A DNA stretch of 64,000 nucleotides from Pseudotabrizicola sp051200875 (GTDB lineage Bacteria; Pseudomonadota; Alphaproteobacteria; Rhodobacterales; Rhodobacteraceae). Below the pieces are notes generated by a model. It did no database searches, had not been told where the DNA came from, and worked only from the letters and a program-made list of their open reading frames with translations. Location of the stretch: the NCBI RefSeq assembly GCF_051200875.1, contig NZ_CP195191.1:3100001-3164000 (forward strand). Reading direction: 5' to 3'. The first letter of the stretch is position 1. Every line of letters starts with the position of its first letter. This document shows, piece after piece, positions 60,110 through 64,000 of this stretch. The position numbers and the translations under genes were made by a program.

Positions 60110-60198
60110 CATTGCTCTCGGCGAAAAAGGCTGTTGATCGGTTTCACCCGCTTGCCCAAACTGCTGAAGGTGCAACACGGTGGAACCAAGAGACGTTC

Positions 60199-60942
60199 AT
60201 GATACAAGGCATAGCCATCATATCCGCCACCGTCGTCGCCGTGCTTTTGGTCTATTTTGTCGCTCGAAGGACGTTGCGGCGGGAACCCGATGACCTAACG
60301 CGCGACCTTGCCGCGTCGATGGTAATGCGGGTCTCGGCTCTGCACGGGCTTATCCTTGCCCTCATCTTTGCGTCAGAAGTGGTCGAATACCAGCAGCTTG
60401 GCCTTGAGATTTCGCACGAAGTCAACGCTGTGTCTGACATTTCCTACGACGCCCTGCGTTACGGCGCGCAGGCCAAGCCCGTCGGGGATGCCATCCGCGA
60501 CTACCTTGCCCTTGTGCCCGCAGAAGAATGGCAAAGCCTTGCTTTGACCGGCAACCTTTCCGGATCGGCCTGGGGCAAATGGAACGACGCCTATCTGGCT
60601 GCGCTGGATCTTGTGCCTGCGACGCCGCGTGAAACCAGCCTGCGCGAAAACATGCTGGCCAAGATCCACGCCATCGCCGAAATCCGCGACCTGCGAGAAC
60701 ATCACGGAAAGACGGAACTCAACGCCCTGTTCTGGGGGGCGGCTTTGGCCGGCGTCCTGCTGGTGGCCGTCGGTTTTTACGTCTTTACACCGCGGCGCGA
60801 CAACATAGCCCTGATATCGCTCTACGCAGTGTATATCGGGTTCATCCTCTTCACTATCTACGTCATGGAAAACCCCTTCAAGGCGCCGGGGGCGCTCGAT
60901 GCCAGACTGTATCAAGAGTTGCTGACTGAGCTTGGCCGCTAG
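60199..60942 (+). CDS. DUF4239 (bestrophin-like) membrane protein
   Basis: 247 residues with helices at the N-terminus (IIQ-less start MIQGIAIISATVVAVLLVYF), a mid segment (RVSALHGLILALIFASEVVE) and two C-terminal helices (LFWGAALAGVLLVAVGFYVF and ISLYAVYIGFILFTIYVMEN). The DUF4239 family is distantly bestrophin-like; an ion-channel role is unproven. The frame extends to 60094 but ATG 60199 with AAGAGA upstream fits the family start. Confidence 0.8.
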   Translation: MIQGIAIISATVVAVLLVYFVARRTLRREPDDLTRDLAASMVMRVSALHGLILALIFASEVVEYQQLGLEISHEVNAVSDISYDALRYGAQAKPVGDAIRDYLALVPAEEWQSLALTGNLSGSAWGKWNDAYLAALDLVPATPRETSLRENMLAKIHAIAEIRDLREHHGKTELNALFWGAALAGVLLVAVGFYVFTPRRDNIALISLYAVYIGFILFTIYVMENPFKAPGALDARLYQELLTELGR

Positions 60943-61136
60943 ATCGCGGCTAACGTCCGGCCCTTCGCTTCAAAACGGATTGCGCTTTTCAGTATTTTTT
61001 GGCTCAGCTTTTGCCCAGTGCCGTCTTCGTCGTGATCTGGCAGCTTCGACCCGCTCTACAGCGACCCTCGGTGACCTTTCTTCTGCACCGGGGGGAGAGG
61101 GAGTGACCGGGGGGCTTCATCGCCCGGATTCCAGAG
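60943..61136 (+). other. Gene-free stretch with a repeated CCGGGGGG, ending in a terminator
   Basis: No supportable protein gene. CCGGGGGG occurs twice (61088 and 61107). The perfect terminator at 61137 lies 195 bases after the last stop, so this stretch is either a long 3' UTR or a small non-coding RNA. Confidence 0.4.
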
Positions 61137-61159
61137 CGTCCCCGTCGGGGACGTTTTTT
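61137..61159 (+). terminator. Intrinsic terminator
   Basis: CGTCCCC-GTC-GGGGACG, seven perfect pairs followed by TTTTTT. An excellent rho-independent terminator for a plus-strand transcript. Confidence 0.9.
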
Positions 61160-61234
61160 AATGCCAATGCAATCAAAGTCTTAGCGTCGGAGATTAGGAC
61201 TTTTTTAGGAATTGGTCATCTTCGCGGCCGATTT

Positions 61235-61792
61235 TCACCGTTTCAGACAGTAGTAATATTGTCCGCCGAAGCGGAAATATCCACTGGCCTTAACCCCGGA
61301 AGGGCAGGACGGGATGAGGTAGGCGGGGGAGTTCGGGCCCCATGTGGCGAAATAAGGTTCGCAAGTCTCTAGGGTCAGCCTGTCCCGAAACGGTTCGATG
61401 ATGGCTTGCGCCACGGCGTCGCCGAAACTGTGCGAAACGCCTTGGCTTTCAACGCCGCCAGTGGATGAGAAAAAGACCTATCCCCCGGCGGACGGACCGA
61501 TGCCGAAGGAAACGATCGGGGGAAGAGATTCAGCACTGCTGTGTGCAACCTCTGGGCCTGAAGAGACCAGTTGGTCGATCGCGGTGAAGATGGCTTGGTC
61601 CATTTCCACCATGCATATCCCGTCATCTGTGCAGTGTTCCGCCGAAAGCACCTGACGTAAGTGATCTGGCGTCGTTTCGCTGTGACCGCTGAAGACAAAG
61701 TAGACGGTCGGCGCCGCCTCATCGGCAAAGGCGGCAGGGCCAAGGCCCATAAGCAGGGTGGAAAGGGAAGCAAGGCGCGCGGCGTTTTTCAT
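61235..61792 (-). pseudogene. Secreted-protein gene interrupted by a single in-frame TAG
   Basis: Starts MKNAARLASLSTLLMGL with a signal peptide cut near AFADEA. The frame runs 104 codons (to FGIGPSAGG), meets TAG at 61478-61480, and stays open for 80 more codons to TGA at 61235 (VFFSSTGGVESQGVSHSFGD, later LETCEPYFATWGPNSPAYLI, ending GGQYYYCLKR). No other stop or shift interrupts it, and both parts are protein-like with two cysteines each. No family recognised. A nonsense mutation in an otherwise fresh gene, or read-through, or a base-call error. Confidence 0.7.
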
Positions 61793-61870
61793 TGCGGCCT
61801 TATCCCCCTTGGCAGCTTTCCCACGATACAGCAGTCTGGAGCGCTAGGCTCAGGCTTTGGGAGGCTGACC

Positions 61871-62341
61871 ATGACCGCGCTGTCCATCGAGAACCCTGTA
61901 TTTCAAACCTATGCCATCGCCGCTGCGCTGATGGTGTTGAAGATCATGCTGCAAGGCTGGATGACCGTCTACAGGATGATGAAAAGCAATTCCGGTCTGG
62001 CCAGCCCCGAAGACCTGCGCCCCGGCCCGTTGAACCCCACGCCGCAACCCGAGCAATTGGAGATCAACGATTATGTCGACAGGTCTCGCCGGATGCATCG
62101 GAATGATCTGGAAAACATTCCTGCCTTTCTGGCGGTGGGGCTGCTGTTTGTGACGGTTGGCCCCGCGTTGTGGCTGGCACAAGGGCTGATGTATGGCTTT
62201 GTCGCCGCACGTGCCGTGCATTTCATGGCCTATGCCACCAAGCAATCGCATGAGGTGCGGGCCACGTTTTACACCATCGGGTCGCTGATCGTGATCTATA
62301 TGGCCCTGCATGTTCTGGCGCAGGTCTTGGCGCTGCCCTGA
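61871..62341 (+). CDS. MAPEG family membrane protein
   Basis: 156 residues with four helices. The MAPEG signature RMHRNDLENIPAFLAVGLLF is clear, along with the N-terminal AAALMVLKIMLQGW. The family includes microsomal glutathione transferases, and this protein is closest to the MGST1 type; activity as a glutathione transferase or peroxidase is inferred. GGGAGG lies 6 bases from the ATG. Divergent from the interrupted secreted gene. Confidence 0.9.
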   Translation: MTALSIENPVFQTYAIAAALMVLKIMLQGWMTVYRMMKSNSGLASPEDLRPGPLNPTPQPEQLEINDYVDRSRRMHRNDLENIPAFLAVGLLFVTVGPALWLAQGLMYGFVAARAVHFMAYATKQSHEVRATFYTIGSLIVIYMALHVLAQVLALP

Positions 62342-62343
62342 CA

Positions 62344-62802
62344 CTAGACCGCAAGCGCGGTGGTTTTTAGCACGGTGCGCAGGGCGAAGGAGGATTGCAT
62401 CTGCCGCACGCCGGGCAGGCGGGACAGGAATTGGCGATGGATGCGGGCAAAGTCTTCGGTGTCTTCGACCATCATTTTTAGCAGATAGTCGGCGCTGCCT
62501 GCCATCAGGTGACATTCCAGAATGTCGGGGATGCGGGCGACCTCGCGCTCGAAGGCGTCGAGCAGTTCCTCGGCCTGACCTTCCAGCGTGATTTCGACAA
62601 AGACAGTGGTGTTGCGGCCTAGTTTTCGCGGCTCGAGCAGGGCCACGAAAGCGGCGATGTAGCCTTCTTCCTCCAGCCTTTGGGTGCGGCGGTGGCAGGC
62701 TGACGGCGAAAGGTTCACGCGTTCGGAAAGCTCGGCATTGGTGATGCGGCCTTCCTTTTGCAGGACATTCAGGATGCGGCGGTCGGTTGCGTCAAGATCC
62801 AT
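62344..62802 (-). CDS. Lrp/AsnC family regulator, probable ald activator
   Basis: 152 residues. The N-terminal HTH (LDATDRRILNVLQKEGRITN, then NLSPSACHRRTQRLEEEGYI) and the C-terminal RAM ligand domain (CHLMAGSADYLLKMMVED) are typical. It is divergent from ald across 150 bases. In many proteobacteria such an Lrp-like protein (AldR/BkdR type) activates alanine dehydrogenase in response to alanine, so it probably controls ald here. Confidence 0.93.
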   Translation of the reverse strand: MDLDATDRRILNVLQKEGRITNAELSERVNLSPSACHRRTQRLEEEGYIAAFVALLEPRKLGRNTTVFVEITLEGQAEELLDAFEREVARIPDILECHLMAGSADYLLKMMVEDTEDFARIHRQFLSRLPGVRQMQSSFALRTVLKTTALAV

Positions 62803-62952
62803 AGCGGCGGGATTTTCTTCGAAGACTGAGCCAAATTCCGCATGATCCTACGAAATACTGGGGCGTCTGTCACCGATGTTTCAAAGCAATTGCGGCTGAG
62901 TCGGGTGATCCTTTCTGAATAAGCCGGCCCAGAGTTCGGCAGGGAGGATAAA

Positions 62953-64000
62953 ATGAAGATCGGATGCCCCAAGGAAATCAAGCCGCAGGAATTCCGCGTT
63001 GGGATGACCCCGAATGCAGCCCGTGAGGCGGTTGGCCATGGCCACGAGGTCGTGGTTGAAACCAATGCCGGGATGGGGGCGGGCTTTACGGACGCAGATT
63101 ACGTTGCGGCGGGGGCCAAGATCTTGGCCAGCGCCGATGAGGTGTTTGCGGTTTCGGACATGATCGTAAAGGTCAAGGAGCCGCAGGCGGTGGAGCGTGC
63201 CCGGCTGCGCGAAGGGCAGCTTTTGTTCACTTATCTGCATCTGGCACCGGACCCGGAGCAGACCCGTGACTTGCTGAAGTCCGGTGTGACGGCGATTGCC
63301 TATGAAACCGTGACCGACCGCGCAGGCGGTTTGCCGCTGCTGGCGCCGATGTCGGAAGTGGCGGGGCGTCTGGCGCCGCAAGTCGGTGCATGGACGCTGC
63401 AAAAGGCCAATGGTGGCCGGGGTGTACTGCTGGGCGGCGTGCCGGGCGTTTTACCGGCGAAAGTGGTTGTGATTGGCGGCGGTGTTGTTGGCACCCATGC
63501 GGCCAAGGTTGCCGCCGGGATGGGCGCGGATGTGACCGTGCTGGACCGTTCGCTGCCGCGCCTGCGCTATCTGGACGATGTGTTCGGCCGCGATTTCAAA
63601 AACGCCTATGCCAGCGCCGGGGCGACTGCGGAACTGGTGGCAGAGGCAGATCTGGTGATCGGCGCTGTGCTGATTCCCGGTGCCGCCGCGCCGAAGCTGG
63701 TTTCGAAAGCGCAGCTTTCGACGATGAAGCCGGGGGCCGCGATTGTGGATGTGGCGATTGACCAGGGCGGGTGCTTTGAAACCAGCCGGGCGACGACGCA
63801 CCAAGACCCGATCTATGAGGTTGATGGCATCATGCATTACTGCGTGGCGAACATGCCGGGGGCAGTGGCGCGGACCTCGACCATTGCCTTGGGCAATGCC
63901 ACGCTGCCGTTCATGCTGGCTTTGGCGGACAAGGGCTGGAAGCAGGCCTGCGCCGATGATCCGCATTTGAAGGCTGGTCTGAACACCCACGCCGGAAAGC
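62953..64000 (+). CDS. ald: Alanine dehydrogenase, 5' part
   Basis: 349 of about 371 residues are in the window; the frame is open at the edge. Start MKIGCPKEIKPQEFRVGMTP, with catalytic-region Lys and His in KVKEPQ and FTYLHLAPDPEQT. The NAD motif is VVIGGGVVGTHAAKVAAGMG. Interconverts L-alanine and pyruvate plus ammonia with NAD. GGGAGG precedes the ATG. Divergent from the Lrp-type regulator. Confidence 0.95.
   Translation, partial: MKIGCPKEIKPQEFRVGMTPNAAREAVGHGHEVVVETNAGMGAGFTDADYVAAGAKILASADEVFAVSDMIVKVKEPQAVERARLREGQLLFTYLHLAPDPEQTRDLLKSGVTAIAYETVTDRAGGLPLLAPMSEVAGRLAPQVGAWTLQKANGGRGVLLGGVPGVLPAKVVVIGGGVVGTHAAKVAAGMGADVTVLDRSLPRLRYLDDVFGRDFKNAYASAGATAELVAEADLVIGAVLIPGAAAPKLVSKAQLSTMKPGAAIVDVAIDQGGCFETSRATTHQDPIYEVDGIMHYCVANMPGAVARTSTIALGNATLPFMLALADKGWKQACADDPHLKAGLNTHAGK

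Noticed and set aside
1..64000. CRISPR array, insertion sequence, prophage or rRNA operon
   Set aside because: No regularly spaced repeats, transposase motifs, phage genes or rRNA sequences were seen. The 16S-like motif at 11102 is only the complement of the 3' end, not an rRNA gene.

Overview
The window looks like chromosomal DNA of an alphaproteobacterium of the Rhodobacteraceae (Rhodobacterales). The evidence is the gene set (DUF1013/TrcR-type regulator, COQ9, DUF6478, Er-VIT iron exporter with an Irr-type box, PAN-headed alpha-2-macroglobulin), the moderately high GC, a tRNA-Pro with encoded CCA, and the house style of overlapping ATGA/TGATG gene junctions. There is no phage, IS element, CRISPR array or plasmid function. 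It is a dense housekeeping and accessory stretch with about 68 genes, a few of them broken or very small.

Layout. 1-6.4 kb: 5' end of a secreted alpha-2-macroglobulin, a soluble PAS hybrid histidine kinase, and a leftward yggT-recQ-yaaA cluster. 6.5-17.5 kb: thioesterase, an MFS/mepA/phytase-like run, a queuosine-precursor transporter behind a preQ1-I-like pseudoknot, a tiny ORF with an extraordinary Shine-Dalgarno, arfB, a phospho-lyase/kinase pair, pit behind a Pho box, and the NAD-salvage genes pncB and pncA. 17.6-27.2 kb: trhO, an iodotyrosine-deiodinase-like flavoprotein, an Er-VIT iron exporter, a TetR/secreted-peptide unit, folC, accD, an M23 peptidase and small envelope genes. 27.3-37.6 kb: ilvD, DUF6478, an AEC carrier, fghA, small metabolic proteins, a DMT carrier, a HAD hydrolase, an ornithine cyclodeaminase-like protein and a GFA protein. 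37.6-49.3 kb: an orphan ABC permease pair, tRNA-Pro(CGG), a DMT carrier, leuB, a LysR/SDR divergent pair, an EEP-fold protein, leuD, leuC and an MscS channel. 49.6-64 kb: rsfS-rlmH, a phosphatase, dnaX-ebfC-recR, a split LytTR gene, the DUF1013 gene, RNase T2, an unknown glycine-zipper protein, a quinone reductase, COQ9, rpsU, a DUF4239 protein, a pseudogene with an internal TAG, MAPEG, an Lrp regulator and the 5' part of ald.

Functional themes: branched-chain amino-acid synthesis (ilvD, leuB, leuC, leuD), NAD salvage, ribosome rescue and maturation (arfB, rsfS, rlmH, rpsU, trhO), recombination (recQ, recR, dnaX), formaldehyde detoxification (fghA, GFA), and nutrient sensing through iron (Irr box), phosphate (Pho box) and queuosine precursor (pseudoknot).

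The signals I rate highest are these. (i) An 18-codon ORF at 11118 is preceded by 17 bases complementary to the expected alphaproteobacterial 16S rRNA 3' end. (ii) A preQ1-I-like pseudoknot overlaps the SD of the queuosine-precursor transporter. (iii) A membrane LytTR gene is split in frame at a T7 tract. (iv) A secreted-protein gene has one in-frame TAG and is otherwise open. (v) An unknown 422-residue protein carries a glycine-zipper membrane segment. (vi) Kinase, phospho-lyase and M23 modules, which I recall as fused elsewhere, occur here as separate genes. All identifications come from reading the sequence; no database search was run.
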